DNA of 64,000 nucleotides from positions 6,262,001 to 6,326,000 of the forward strand of contig CAVNZM010000002.1 of the NCBI GenBank assembly GCA_963693365.1. The letters run 5' to 3'. The notes beneath the pieces were generated by a model. The model ran no database searches, was not told the origin of the DNA, and saw only the letters and a list, made by a program, of their open reading frames with translations. Positions within the stretch are counted from its first letter, which is position 1. Every line of letters begins with the position of its first letter. Of this stretch, positions 1 to 28,862 are shown one piece after another. Source of the stretch: Amoebidium appalachense (taxonomy: Eukaryota > Ichthyosporea). A program made the position numbers and the translations under genes.

Positions 1-5022
<5,022 letters not shown>

Positions 5023-6067
5023 ATTCTAATGGGTAAAAGTAAAATGGGGCATATATCGCGGCTATCTGCAAATATGGGCACAGATAGCACATTAACTTTT
5101 TGCGATAAACGTGCTTTTAATTTATGTCATTGGTGTATAAGATGTTGCATTACGAGCACGCAGTGCGTGATAAATATTTTATTTTTGGAAGCACGATTTT
5201 TGAGCCCATAGAGATAGATCTAGACAACCCGTTCCCACATAGCGTAGACATAGGTCATCTGTGGTGCCGTCCAGCCAAAAATAGGCTGTTCTAACCTAAT
5301 TAGGAAAATGATCCTGGCCATGCACTGGTTTGCTGGCAGCCTAATAGCATGTAGGCGCCCCAGGTGGGATAATTTAAATAAACCGGTCTCTGTATACCGC
5401 TTGCAGCATTTATTAGGGCCCAACCACATCAGCAGAAAGTCACTGTGAGCTGGACTTCCTCTGTGGAAAGCCAAATTTATAATGATGCAATAAGTAGGCT
5501 TATTCTGCCAACAGCGTGCAGGTTTATTCTGCGTGTGCACATTTATTCGTTGAACACACAAAATTATTCCCCAAATACAGAGCTCTCCTTCGGGGTGCCT
5601 AATTCCGTGAGCAGGATCGCGACACTGCGGAATTATGTTCCTATTGCAGCATAAGGGCAGCGTAAGCGTGCTACGTGAAAAGTTATATAGCTTCGATCAA
5701 CAAGCAAAACGTGAAATTTTCTGCAAAACGCATATATAAAAGTTCGGCAAAGGCAAAACATGTTCTGCGTTTTTCTGCATGCACAACAGCAGAATGATTC
5801 CACAAAAATTCATAGCATACATAATTATTCTGTTAATAATTAGAAGAGTAAATTCTGCTACTACATGTGGTTTGGCCTTTATTGTTTCGTATCTCGAGAT
5901 TCATGCTTTCCGTAGTAGCCACTGCGAATTTTCGGCCGCGAGTTGATACCAAATCCCTGTACATATACACCAAAACTCTCGGGCTACACTTTCTCAACTT
6001 TGTACAGACCATCTTTACTGGGAAAGGATCTATTGAACCTTCAATGATTATCGACAACACCCACACA

Positions 6068-6107
<40 letters not shown>

Positions 6108-6576
6108 AGTAGGGCGTACTTGCATCTGGTTTCGTATGGGCTACTGATGATTTTAAAGCAGCCGCCGGTAGAATGGTATATGGCTAAGTTGGCCGATAAG
6201 CACCTGAATCAATCGCAAGATAAAAACATTAACGTTATTCTATTCGTAACCATAATATATATTGATAATAAAGCTACTACTACTAATGCTCGATTGATTG
6301 GGTGCCTGTTATTGACTTCATATTGCAAGTTATTCTCTTCTTCGTTTGAAGCCTGTCCTCGAATTCTCGTGACGGGTATATTGTACCCGTACAGCAGATA
6401 GTTGTTTCATTCTTGCATTTCTTACCCCTCGCTGAATAACAGACAAATCTCTACACGCAAATTTGCAATTAATGAATCACGGTATGTATGTGCTATTGAT
6501 TTTTGCACACAGCCAGAGCTCATTCCTGAGCTCATTACGTTATCTAAATCTACACCCCATAATTATTCACAAGAGC
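5023..6576. other. Convergent intergenic stretch between the EGF gene and the bZIP gene
   Basis: About 1.55 kb, AT-richer than the flanks, with no coding signal. An AATAAA at 5377-5382 could end the EGF transcript. Scattered ATTCTGC/GCAGAAT words occur between 5490 and 5860, and a poly-G run lies at about 6072-6105. I see no gene. Confidence 0.6.
5377..5382 (+). terminator. Candidate poly(A) signal AATAAA for the EGF gene
   Basis: AATAAA lies about 355 nt past the stop codon at 5022, on the coding strand. No cleavage-site evidence is visible, so this is only a candidate. Confidence 0.35.
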
Positions 6577-7914
6577 TCACAAGGCACCCGTATACACGGG
6601 CACTATAGGCCTAGTCCCAATTAATCTCTGTCCCAGCCCATCCCCCAACATTATTCCACCAAAACCGACAACATTCTGCCTCCTCACCGCACGTGCACCC
6701 AATCTACGCGGATCCATGGGCCCCACACTAATGCCCATGCGTGTCATGTGGTCGTGCAGCAGCGCATTGTATCCCTCTGCCTCCTGTAGACGGGCCACAA
6801 GCGATGAGTTGAGTGCCTCTAGGTGCCGGATGCGGTCTTCCATCGTCTTGAGGTGCTCTTTTTTCTTGCGTCGTGCCTCTTTGGCCATCAGACGGTTTTT
6901 TTCTGTGAAGAAGAACAACCGTGACATTAGTTTTCTGGTTTATATTTGGACATCATACATACCATTGGTTTTGAGCATTACACATGGCAACACATTAATA
7001 ATATATCGTCCCACCGACACTGCCCAAAAGCCACTTCTCTATGCACCTCCTTAAACTGTAAACCCAATTTGCCCTGAATAATAATGTCTTCTGCGACATC
7101 GCCGTCGATCACCAGTTTAACAAGTTGAAATTTTTATTCTTCCGGCCACCACCCGTGCACCCTCCCCACGCCCACTGAGGCAGGCACTCACCTAGGCGGG
7201 CCTCCAGCTTGTGCAGCTCATCCTTACTGAGATTCATTTTGAGAATCTCCTCTGCAGCCGCCGTGGCCCCGTCACCAAGAAGACTACCGGGCGCATCATC
7301 ACTGCTTGCAGCCCCATCGCCCACATGAATGCTATTATTACTGTTGGTGTTCTCTGTGCTGGTGGTACGCTGCAGAGCATACTTGACTGCAGCGGCGGTC
7401 ATTGTGTTGCGGCGCCTTTTTCCTGTTGCTGTGCCTGTGCTCACAGTACGCCTTAGGCATCGTCATTCGCCGAGGAACCCCTTTTCTTGGCTGCATGCGC
7501 ACGAATGCCTGCAGCAGAGCCAGAAAACATGTGTCCTAGCTCGTTGTCGGTGCACACGCTATCATGGCTAGGTGTTCGTCTGTACGTGTGATTAGGGATT
7601 GGGGAGTCATAATGTGCACTAAGTGACCTGTGTAATTGCAAAATATCTATACTGTTGCATAGTGCTGGGCTCGAGCTGAGCTGTGAGGGGTGCATGGGTG
7701 CTGGGGGAGTGGTGGCCTCTGCGAGCATGTTCTGTGCCTGTAATATGGTATAGTCTGAGGTGTTTAAAAGCGACTCTAGCCATTCCCCTTCATCACGTAT
7801 TGTGTCCATTGCAGTGGGAAGGCTGCTAATTGTGAGCTCTGGAAAGCCCATTGGTTGTTCGTAGCTCATTGCCATCATTTTCGACCACTGGGTACATAGT
7901 TCAGACTGCCCCAT
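6577..7914 (-). CDS. CREB/ATF-like bZIP transcription factor (an internal junction is unresolved)
   Basis: The last exon (6902 down to 6577, stop TGA) carries the basic region and zipper. Its basic motif NRLMAKEARRKKK fits N-x3-A-x2-[A/C/S]-R. The zipper has heptad positions M-L-L-A-L, then a basic tail. The preceding exon (about 7444 down to 7192) ends with KLEARL and a GTGAGT donor. The acceptor TTCACAG lies above 6902, and joining them in phase 1 completes the bZIP. Upstream, an ATG at 7914 opens 153 codons rich in Ser/Thr/Pro that end with TAA at 7453. This frame and the next one meet with almost no overlap. Only a 44-nt intron (GTTCCT...CACAG), a different unseen intron, or a 1-nt indel would join them. 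Such proteins bind CRE/AP-1-like DNA as dimers in the nucleus. A perfect CRE lies 307 bp upstream of the ATG. The bZIP domain is certain; the N-terminal join is not. Confidence 0.82.
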
Positions 7915-8220
7915 AGGTAGCTGCTCATTATTTTATAGCAGGGCCTTCAGTCAACCCGAGCCATAGATCTGAGGAGTTCGTTACATTCCAATGTGACATT
8001 TGCTCAATCGGAACCTTCCACTAAAACCTGGAGTGAACAATTACTGGATGCGTGGAAAGCCAATCGGCGATTTGTTTGCATGCTGCTGCTGTGGTCAACA
8101 CATATATGTTACATAGGCCTAACTTAACATGTGGTTTTGTAAGCAAATCGACCATGGGAAGTCAATAATGTTATTCCGGCATTATTTTTGATTTTCACTA
8201 ATTTGTTGGCATCGTTGTCT

Positions 8221-8228
8221 TGACGTCA
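8221..8228. promoter_or_regulatory. CRE palindrome TGACGTCA upstream of the bZIP gene
   Basis: A perfect 8-bp CRE lies 307 bp upstream of the bZIP start codon, in its presumed promoter. CREB/ATF-type bZIP dimers bind this sequence, so autoregulation is possible. That is inference from motif and position. Confidence 0.45.
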
Positions 8229-9776
8229 TTTGCGTGTCTATTTGCGTAGGTACGAGCCCGGGGTGGGCTCTTCGGGACGGATCCGGATTGCCGTCCTACC
8301 CTGTCCTACCCATGGCCATGACTTGAGCATATGATCACAACATGTACACAAGCGAACAAAAGAACTGCAATACTATTAAAGATGAAAAGGCTTTAATGGG
8401 CAACGCTTTAATGGGCGACAATTGAAACAGAAAAAGTCGAGGACACCTTAATTACGTTTTCAGCCTTGAACATTTGCAAGTCGTGGTCACATGATTCCAT
8501 GATGAAGGTTCGTTCATATTGTGCATCGATATCTTTTCGACTTCGAACATGCTGCAGTTTTCTCGAGCCTGCGCGCGGCCGCCTGATGGGCTACCGTACA
8601 TACATACTTGAGAGCCCGTTTGTGAATAAGATTTGGCAGGCAACTTTGTCATTTGCCGGGTGGCTTTTTGAAGCTTCGCTGGTCCAGTGCTCGCAGTGCT
8701 GGTCAGTTGTCTGTCAGTGGTCAGTGGTCACTGCTTTTCAAAATGTGCGCAAGAATGTAGTCACTCTGAGTGCTGTCTCCCTGCGGCCTCTCCTTCTTCT
8801 CCTTATTTTTTTTTTTTCTTATGTTGCCGCAGGCCCGCAGCGTAGTAGGGCCCAGCCACTTACGTAAGCCAGCGGGTACAAAAAAGCCTTGGCCCAACTA
8901 GCAAGAATGCATGCATGTCACGCGGCGCACATACCCAGTGTGCAACGCCGATGAAGTTCTATGGCATGGCTCTAATCGAGAGACTTGTGTTTTTAGAAAG
9001 GAAGAAGTCATTATAGCTGGAGAAATGGTCAGAAAATGTTCGTCGGTACCATTTTTTCCTTGCTTTTCTCTTTCTTTGTTCGAAATCCTTGTAATTATTC
9101 ACCGGGTTTGTATTTGCCTTTCTAAAATCAAGCAAAAAGAGGGTTTTTAGTTGTCCAATCGGAACCGTGCCGTGGGCCGTGTCATGGCACCCATGGGCGG
9201 CCGTTCCTGAGTGTGCCCACCGGCCGGTCCCGGGAGTGCCGGCACACACACAGTAGCAGGGTGCCAGCTTGGCCTGAGCCGCATATATAGTTTTGACCTT
9301 TCTCCTAATTTTTCAATTGATCAATGCTTTTTGCTTCTGGTTTTGTAAGACTTTGATTCTTTTTAGAGTTTTGTGCGTATTTCAACCTCACCAGCAGTTT
9401 TAGGCAGGCACTAAACGTGTTGTCATAGAAGAGGGACTGGGTATTCACTTTGTCGTTCAGCCAGGGCCAGCAGAAGGCCCGATTGGTTGTGAGCGCATCG
9501 TCAAAGTTGTAAACAAATGCGCTAATTGGTTTATGATCATGCGCTACATTTGATTGGCCCGAATTGAACACAGCATGGGTTTGATTGGTCGATCTTGCAC
9601 CGCCAAAAGCAGAGTCGGCAGAGGACGAGTTGCCTAGTTGCCTAGCTGGGCCCGGCCAGTTGGTGAAAACGAGTCGGGATACGGGGTTGGTTTTCTTTTT
9701 GCAGTCACCTCACGAGCCACGAATTCCCGGCATTTATTGATTTCAGAAGTCACAGTAATTGTGGTCATTAGCCTAT

Positions 9777-9793
9777 GGACCACTTTGGATCTA
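9777..9793 (+). repeat. Left arm of a diverged inverted repeat
   Basis: The 17 bp GGACCACTTTGGATCTA recur exactly in reverse complement at 12923-12939. A second shared word, GCCATAGGGCC, lies further in on both sides at similar spacing. The pair therefore looks like two inverted, decayed copies of one repeat. Confidence 0.5.
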
Positions 9794-10509
9794 TAATAGG
9801 CCGATCTGTGGAATGCGGCTCTGGAGCCATAGGGCCTTCCCGTGTGCAGACTGCGCAGCCGCGTTTTCCGTGCGAAACTTACAACACCTACAAGAACTGA
9901 AGCGACTCTATCTAACCTACTTTAAGCTAGTATAAGCGCACTTTTAGAGTAGTGAGTAATTGTATATGACACAAATAACAACAGTTTAAAATATTGGTTA
10001 AACAATCAAAAGCCCCGCACGCACATGCCCGCTCATCAGTAGAGCTGCAGTCTACCTCCGGAGCCTAGATCTGTGGACGTGGTGGTATGGTGTGTGGTTC
10101 ACGGAACTATGGTTAGAAGACGCCGTGACGTGGCCCAGTAGAGTGAAAAAAGAACCTATAAGAGCCAAAGGTTATGCAGAGACCACTTTAACCCGGTCAC
10201 TGCAACTTTTTTTGTGTCATCGACAACAAGCCACTACACCTCAAACCTGTTACGGTAACCGGAGCTTGTCCCACTGTACGCCCGTTCTAGAAGGTGCAAA
10301 CAGTGGGGTTTTGGTGCTACCACTCAGAAGAAGCCAAATAAACATGACTTGGTTGTTCAGGCATAGGCTCAAGTTTGTCCCACCCCCATCATGCTCAACT
10401 TATACACTGCCCATAACCACCCACCTGCCCGCCCCTGACTGCATGGGAAGGCCCGCCCGTACTAGTCCCCCCTCTACACAACTAACTTAGGCAAGAACAC
10501 CGGGCCGTA

Positions 10510-11835
<1,326 letters not shown>

Positions 11836-13392
11836 CTCTCCCTCTCTCTCTCTCTGTCTGTCTCATCTTAATGTCACACACAGTACACACACATGCGCAA
11901 TACACACACACACTTACCCTGTGTAACAAACGACACACTGGCACAGTATATTAACCGGCCTCTTTTGGTGCAGTGGCGGTTTGCAAACACGCACGGTCCG
12001 GGTTAGTGCTAGCCCAAGACAACGTAACGTTAGATATAATTAGCAGCTTCTGCGCAGATCTTGTGTAGGGAGAGAACAGACGGGTAGATGTACAAAGACT
12101 TAGAATAGAAAGAGAGCTGCCGGGTTTGCATTTCTTTTATCCGTGAGCAAGAGAAAGAAAAACAATACAGTTAAGTAGCAAGCATCTAATTCGACTTGTT
12201 TCATGTTAGTGGCAGTACATAGTGGGCTCGTACCGATACTAGTGCTACCTCTGCACACTGCACTGTGCAACAAAACACGTTGCACTCAAGTGACCTTTGG
12301 ATGCAAGGGATACTTGACGAGACGATATATGCAACAAGTAATTTATTACAAAAAGAACAACAGGGTGTCTGTCAGAGTCTGCTGGTTGCGTTGGACGGTG
12401 TGGAAAACAGTCATGATGTGTTTTCGACCGAAACGCCTTCCCGTTGTCTGTATGTGTATGGTTGACAGGGCATTCCACAAAAAGGTGGACTGAATGATCA
12501 CGCTGTACGTGTGTATAATGTTCACACGCCATGCCTACTCTACCCCCAGAGAGTGCATTTGGCAGAAACGCACCATGCAGGCAGTAAATGTTCAACACCC
12601 GTAGTACTTGTGCATATGTTTAACTACGGTGCATGTGTGATGCCCTCATGATCACGAATGGCTAAGAAAAACGCCCAACGCAACAAGCCTGCAAACCCCA
12701 AAATAACTAAGACGATAGAAATTATCATCTATAATAAAAAGCATCTGTGTAGCATTTTGAGGAAAAAGCAAATATTGTTACGTAAAGGGGTTTGTCTTTG
12801 CCAGAAGTAGCTTCTACGTCGGGCAGCTGGAGCCGCTGCCAGGCAGCCCGAAAAACGACGGCCCTATGGCGGTCAACCTCGGGTGTTGGAGCGAAGCAAA
12901 AAATTGATCGATTTTTGAATAGTAGATCCAAAGTGGTCCTAGGGTCTCAGTCATCAAGGGGCTCTCCGGCTCAGGGGCTTGCCTGAATGGGTAGGGCTGC
13001 TGCGTCATTTCCGGCCGGCAGTGGCCCGTGGGTTGTGGGTCGGGTTGAGTGCGTTACTATATATACGTACATGCATATGTATATATCTTCAATTATCAAA
13101 GGATTCGGTGTGCGTATGCCGTAGGAGATATCCGAGATTTGTACACATGGTCATCTTCATTTGTTTTCTGAGCAACTCAGTACTAATTAGTCACTGGGTC
13201 AATAATATAAACAAGTAGGTCTGTGCGCCGGCTGTCGCCGGCGCGCCAAAACATAACGAGACAGTTATTGATGTTGGGTTGTGTGGTTGTTACCTCCCCT
13301 CTCCCCTCCCCCCCCGGCCCCCCCCCCTCCCTCGCCTCACGCTCCCCCCCCCCCCCCCCCCTGGCCCCCCCGCCTCACGCTTCCTCCCCCCG

Positions 13393-13430
<38 letters not shown>

Positions 13431-13482
13431 ATCCTGCAGTTGCTGGATCTGCCAAATGTTATGACCCTTTTCCCTTTCATTT

Positions 13483-13518
<36 letters not shown>

Positions 13519-13926
13519 TCCCCCCCCCCCCCCTTTCTTGCCACACTGTGTTATCAGTCTAGGGCCGGGAGAGATTGCCATTGCCGAAGTACCAAGTTTA
13601 CTTGTGGTCCTCCAAAAACATGTAGCTGAAAACCACCAAGTGCAATATGTTCTAAATTGCTTGCAAAATTTTTATAATATTTTTATTATTTTGTTGTTTT
13701 ACTTATTTTACAGAACTGTTTGGTAACCCGATGATATGCATGGACAGGCAATAAAACTTTCCACGTGCACTGAGTGCCAGGTGGGCAACATATTTCAGTG
13801 AAGTCTGGAATTGGCACCCCCCCGAAATGTTCCCGAACATAAAATCATCATTCTACGGTGTGTGTCAATATACCATGCTCACAAGTCAGTACTGCAATTA
13901 TACTATTCTCAGTTTACTTCAAAGCA

Positions 13927-13965
<39 letters not shown>

Positions 13966-14421
13966 CCCATGGCATTCCCTGCCCCCCCAAAAATTTTTTT
14001 TATGCTTTTCATACTCAGTGACTGCAATCATGGCACCCGTGTTTTCTAGATATATTTCCTTTCATTGTGTTCAACGTCTATGTGTGTGTGTGTGTGTGTG
14101 TGTGTGCATGTTTGTGTGTGTGTGAATGTGTGTGTGTGGGCAAAGTGAAGGTTGTATGCGCTTTTTTCTTCTTAGTTGTTTTTGTATTCTATTCGAATAT
14201 TACTTTGTGTGTAAATGTGGAAAAAAAACAAAGAAAAAAACAACGACCACCGCCCAGCTTGAATCACCCTAGCTCTAGTGTAAAACAATAATCATTATAG
14301 TCACAAACCCTTCTACTACACTCGCCCCAAATGTCATATTCACATTACTGAGTTGATTTAGTTGTGTGTTTAACTCTATTTTTTTCAACAACTGTCTGCT
14401 ATTAAACAGTAAAATGTACAT

Positions 14422-14452
<31 letters not shown>

Positions 14453-14462
14453 CCACAGGCCG

Positions 14463-14504
<42 letters not shown>

Positions 14505-14675
14505 ATATAGAATTTACCGTCTTCATCCCCGTGTCCCCCTAAACCGGTGTTAGCGGACCTTTGAGGTTTTTGTGATTGGATTGGTAGTTCTATTACATTA
14601 AAATGTTCAAAATGTCGTTGTACCAATGATATAATACGTTGTAAAACAAATGTCGCCGAATTTCTCTAAAAAAAA
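11836..14675. other. Gene-free interval with C runs and (GT)n
   Basis: No credible exon is seen. It holds the right arm of the inverted repeat (12923-12939), long C tracts at about 13398-13428, 13485-13516 and 13928-13963, and (GT)n at about 14085-14105 and 14428-14502. The remainder is unremarkable AT-richer sequence. Confidence 0.55.
12923..12939 (-). repeat. Right arm of the diverged inverted repeat
   Basis: This is the reverse complement of 9777-9793, identical over 17 bp. Similarity continues patchily inward, including the shared word GCCATAGGGCC. Confidence 0.5.
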
Positions 14676-15374
14676 GTGCGTTCCATTCTGGGTTAGAAAC
14701 CCAAACCGTTTTGATACGGGAATCACCTGATCTCTGCCGTCATTCAGCCCAGCGCGTTCACAGTGAATCCGAAACCGCTGGTTTTTTTCTTTTATTTCAA
14801 AGCCCCGAGTACGTACATCCTCTCGGGCCCAACTTTACGGCACTATATTTCAATTTTCTCATTATCAAATATATAGTTATTTTAGGCTTTTGCATTAGTA
14901 TCGCAAGAATATTTAGCGATTTTGATGTCATAAAAACAACTAAGCAACGTTTCGATGGTTTTTGATGCCTCACAAAATGGCCTTAGGTCCCCTCCAAATT
15001 CCGGATTTGAGGTCCGGCACTAAAAAAGGTGCGTTCCATTCTGGGTTAGAAACGAAAACCGTTTTGATACGGGAATCACCTGATCTCTGCCGTCATTCAG
15101 CCCAGCGCGTTCACAGTAGACTCCGAAACCGCTGGTTTTTTTCTTTTATTTCAAAGCCCCGAGTACGTACATCCTCTCGGGCCCAACTTTACGGCACTAT
15201 ATTTCAATTTTCTCATTATCAAATATATAGTTATTTTAGGCTTTTTCATTAGTATCGCAAGAATATTTAGCGATTTTGATGTCATAAAAACAACTAAGCA
15301 ACGTTTCGATGGTTTTTGATGCCTCACAAAATGGCCTTTGGTCCCCTCCAAATTCCGGATTTGAGGTCCGGCAA
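14676..15374 (+). repeat. Tandem duplication, two copies of a 353-bp unit
   Basis: The copies begin at 14676 and 15029, both with GTGCGTTCCATTCTGGGTTA, and end with GAGGTCCGGCA at about 15021 and 15374. They are almost identical: by eye only a few substitutions, such as AAACCC versus AAACGA near each start. A run of A lies just before each start. No protein is encoded. High identity implies a recent duplication or conversion. Confidence 0.9.
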
Positions 15375-15435
15375 ACAACGCATTATATATATTGTTAATA
15401 TGAGGTGACGCCGGTCATATGCATCGAACCGGTAG

Positions 15436-15481
<46 letters not shown>

Positions 15482-16073
15482 ATCCTCCTCTCTCATGCTC
15501 TTCCCGCCCCATTCACTTCTTATCGAAGGCCTGATGTCAACGGCAGGCATACTATTTAGAACACTATGATATGTAGCCCTTGTCGTTGTCACGGTGGTCA
15601 GGTGGTGTGTCTGTGTGCGTGCACATTACAAACCTGCAAGTACATGTACACGTTTGGTTGTGTGCGTGTATACGTGTGGATGTGTGCTGGTATGCACAAT
15701 ATGATGATAGTAAGAGTATTCATATGTAAGAGCATAACTGGAACTCTGGGATGGAATTCTTTTCGGGGGAAATTGCATGATCCTCTGTTGGGCCACAGTG
15801 ACACGTGTGTGGTCCGATTTATTTGCAAAGAATGTGTGTTGGTGCATCCTGTGTGCGTATACTGTACATATGTGTGTGTGTGTATTCGTGGTGTGTGTGT
15901 GTGTCATGATTGGGTGGTGCGGGGAGAGAGAGAGCCTCAGAGAGGGCTCGAGGGGCAGCGGGTGGGGCGGCGCACGTCCGGAAGACCCTTGGGTGGGCCC
16001 CGGGGCGCCATGGCCATCATGGCTGGGGGGCCGGACACGAGGGGGCTGACACTAAGCAGCCTACATAGCACTC

Positions 16074-16173
<100 letters not shown>

Positions 16174-16933
16174 AAAAAAACATACCCATGCACAGACACA
16201 CACACGTGTCAAAGGCTTTACAGGCGTGCTCACATACACTTCGTGGGTTTGTGGAGGGAGGGTGAAAACAGGGAAGTGATGCCTGTAGGGGAGGCAGCTG
16301 CATAGGAGCTATGTAGGTGTGCACGTGTGTGTGTATGCGGGCGCACGTGCTTGTGGACATGCCCATGGACATATATGTGGGGGAAACAGTTGGAAATTTA
16401 AAGATTCTTTATGCGTGTAAATTTATATACGATAAAGGCTGAGAAGAATAAGGACGCTACAACTTTCGTGCACGTGTGCCTGCCTGTATGCATGGTTTTT
16501 TGCAGGCTCGGCCGGAGGCCCACAAGGGGAGGGGGTCCATGAGGAGGAAGTTGGGGCCCCGGGGGGAGAGGGGGGGGGGGGGGGGGGAGGGGGCGGGGGC
16601 CAGGGGGCTAGCTATGATACGTGTATGCACATGATTGAATACATGCCTTGCCGTTGTTAGATCTCTTTGTAAGAATGGCGGGGATTTGGCTAGCTATGAT
16701 ACATTGCACAGTAATCGAAAACATGCCTTTGCCGTTGCAGTTGCAGTTATAATGGCCGGCGGGGGGGGGGGGAGGGGGGGGAGAGGGGGGAGGGGGGGGC
16801 CGGGGAGAGGGGGCAGGCCGTCTCAGTTGTGAAGTGGCCTTTTTTGGGAGGGGGAAATTCTTTTTGAGTATATTTTCGAAGGGGAATTCTATTTGAATTA
16901 TTTTTTTATCCTATCAGTGGTGTTTGAGGGGCG

Positions 16934-16936
<3 letters not shown>

Positions 16937-16981
<45 letters not shown>

Positions 16982-17018
16982 CTTCGCGAAAGTGGCCGCC
17001 GTTTTTTTTTTTTTTTTT

Positions 17019-17073
<55 letters not shown>
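16937..17073 (+). repeat. Poly-G / poly-T / poly-G homopolymer cluster
   Basis: A G run of about 45 nt (from about 16937 to 16981) is followed, after 21 nt, by a T run (about 17003-17028) that abuts a second G run (about 17029-17073). Both G runs can form G-quadruplexes, and their exact lengths may be assembly artefacts. Confidence 0.9.
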
Positions 17074-17074
<1 letters not shown>

Positions 17075-17521
17075 CACAAATCATTCTTGTTATATTTTCT
17101 ATTATAATTTTGGAGGGCCCCGGAGGCGAGATAAATATAGAATAGAATGACTTGAACAAGTTGTGTGTTAGCTATCGAGGGATGTGATGTGCAAATCACA
17201 CTGTCAGATTGTGTCTGTGTGCCAGTGTCTGTCTGTCGTTTGTGTGCGTGTGTGTCAAAATCAAGGGATATGCGCACACTCAGTATGTGTCCACAAGTGT
17301 CACAGTGAGTAACGGGGCCTGTGCTAAAAGGCGTCACGGTGTGTGTATGCATGAAGGTATGCGTGTCTGTGCGTTCTTTATCATACCCCGTTGAGCATAA
17401 TCAAGTAGGAACTTAGTTGACACAAGCCGAAATAAATTGGTGCACCTGGCTGTGGAACCACTCAATATAGGTGAAGGGGGTGGTTGCAAGTGCTGGTATT
17501 GGTTTGACCATGGTGGTTGTT

Positions 17522-17563
<42 letters not shown>

Positions 17564-17673
17564 ACACAGAGTACCTGGCGTAACTCAGCCTAGGGTTTGA
17601 AACGTCTCTTGGGAATAAACTTTGATACACCGTATAAAGTTCATGTTCTATTCCGTGGCTATACCCTCCCCCC

Positions 17674-17710
<37 letters not shown>

Positions 17711-19931
17711 CCCCGCCCCTTAACACAAGTCGCGCATTGGAAATCAATACGGACACACACACAGCTGTAAATTCAATCAAACACTTGCAAAAACACACGT
17801 ATCAACACGTCCGTGATCGCGCCACACACGCACACGCACACGCACACATGTGTGTGCACGGGTGCACACGTGCGTGCGACACACACACACAAACACGACG
17901 TACATGCACATAATTAATACACACTTACATGTGCCGTAACACACGTACATGCATGATATTTGAACACACAAACCCCATGGCCACGTCACACACCACACTA
18001 TGACAGTGACACACACACACACACATACGTACGTAACACACACATGTATCCGGGTTGTCGTGTGCTCGAAGTACCGGTGTAGGCTGCCTACCGGCCGTGG
18101 TGATACTTGCGGGTCGCCGACGGCATGCTTTGGATGGCTTCTTCTCCCCCTCCTCCCCTCCTCCCCCCCCCCCCCTCTCCCTCCCTTCCCCTTCCCCCCG
18201 GGGCCTCCCCCCTCCCCCTCCCCCCCCCCCCCTCCCCCCCCCCCCCCCCCCCCTACCTACACTGGCACACACACCGTGACACACACACACACACACACAC
18301 ATTTGCACATGTCACACACACCCTCACCACTTGGACTCGTGGTCACCATGGCGTACATGGTACCACCACGGTGCAACTAACATGTTCTGTTTGTTGCAGT
18401 TCTGGTTGCTGGTGTGTTTGATTGCCCACCACCCACATCACGTCTTTCTTGATTGATTGTTTCTATAGCTCCCGGGCTATGGGCACGTTCACATGGAGGG
18501 GATACAGTAGTAGCCACGAGTACTTGCCACCTGTGATATAGATACATAACAACAATTGTCCCGATAATTATATTATTTCAAATATCCCGACATGGTAATG
18601 CTATGAACAACCAGCCAAAAAAAAGGTAGCAATATAAATACCCCAAATCACTTTTCACAATGACAGGGTATGATACATCAATATCACGGTAGGAAGATTT
18701 TCTTTTTTAGACAATCACTGAAAAGTGAAGACAATCCGGCAATTTAAAAACGGCGGATCAAACACATCAAACAACTGATGATTGGTTAAAATTTATATAA
18801 AGAACGGAGATCATGTACTTCTTGAGTTAACCAATTGAGATATGTGTCTGGTCCCAGGTGTACACGTGCATGTTCCAAGACGTGCAAGCGAGAGAGTCCG
18901 AGAAAGAGTGCGCGAGTACGGATGAGGCTGGACGTGTGCGCGTGTGTTCGATTGGTTGGGAGCTACTGCGATAGGGGGGGGAAAGGGGGAAGGCGGGGAA
19001 GGGGGGGGGGGGGGGGAGGGGGGAGGGGGGGGGGGGGGGAAAGAGAAGAGAAAGGGAGGGGAGATCTGGGAAGCTAAGGGGGAGGGCCCGGGGGTGGGTG
19101 CACGTGGGTGTGTGTGGAAGGGGGGGGGGGGGGGAGAGGGGGGGGGGGGGGATGGGGAGGGGAGGGAGGGAAGGGAGGGAAGGGAGGGAAGGGAGGGAGG
19201 GAGAGGGACTCCGGGAGGGAAGGAGCTAATATTAGGGAGGGAGAGAGAGAAGGAAAGAAAGTAATAGGGAAAGACGCCGAAAAAGTCTCCGGAGAGAGTG
19301 TGTGCATGTGTTTGCACGCAAGTTGGCTTACACAATGATTATAGCCCCATGAGGCGCACCCACACGGATTGATGTCGATATATCACCGTGGCCGGCCGGC
19401 AGTACCACACACCAGCCCCTGCCCGGAAACACAGACTACACGGCGTGTGTGGGAGTGTGGTGTGCACACACTGCTACCAAAAACATCGCTTGTTACTGTT
19501 CGGGGGATTAAAAGATTTTAGGTTCGCGTACAGTCTTAACATCAAATCGGAGTGCTAGTTCTAAAGGGTGTATGAAGTAGGCGAGTATACACGTCTTACT
19601 GAAACACAATCCACTACGGAGGGGCAAAAAAAAAAAAAAAAAAAAGTTTGCATGTCTCCGGTCTGACTCACTATCCCCCCCCCCCCTCTCTCACGGTGTG
19701 TGTGCATGGATTCTCGTTTCCAACACTAATTTGGTGTGCCCGGCGAATGCACAGCTATGCTTTCGAAAATAGAGGGCCCGTTTAACAACAAATTTTCGAG
19801 GGCACGTTTAACAAAATTCACACACACGGGGCAAATCAAGTGGGTGTTGGTGTTGGCTCAAGATGTGTGTGTACGTGTGCTTGCATTTGTGTTCGGTGTG
19901 CGTTTGTGCCTGTGCGTGTGTATGCGCACAT

Positions 19932-19976
<45 letters not shown>

Positions 19977-20182
19977 TGTATGTGTGTGTGTGTGCGCGTG
20001 TGTGCGTGTGTTTGCTGCTGCCCAACAGAATTGATCAATGTACATGCAACAGCGACAGGTTGCATCAACCCTGGGCTGCCATAAACAACACAAGAAACTA
20101 AAAACAGCCCCATGTTACTCGTTGGAGAAAACCTACAACACAATGTTAAAAGCCAGCCAACCAATCCCATCCTACCTACAAC

Positions 20183-28862
<8,680 letters not shown>

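Larger units (their letters stand above)
7915..10490. other. Gene-free interval upstream of the bZIP gene
   Basis: About 2.6 kb of mixed-composition DNA without credible exons; the open frames here start with non-ATG codons or lack domain features. It contains the CRE at 8221 and the left arm of a diverged inverted repeat (17-bp identity at 9777-9793). Nothing else is recognised. Confidence 0.55.

Noticed and set aside
8466-8867. 133-codon plus-strand frame upstream of the bZIP gene
   Set aside because: Starts at a non-ATG codon, lacks any recognisable domain and has no splice context.
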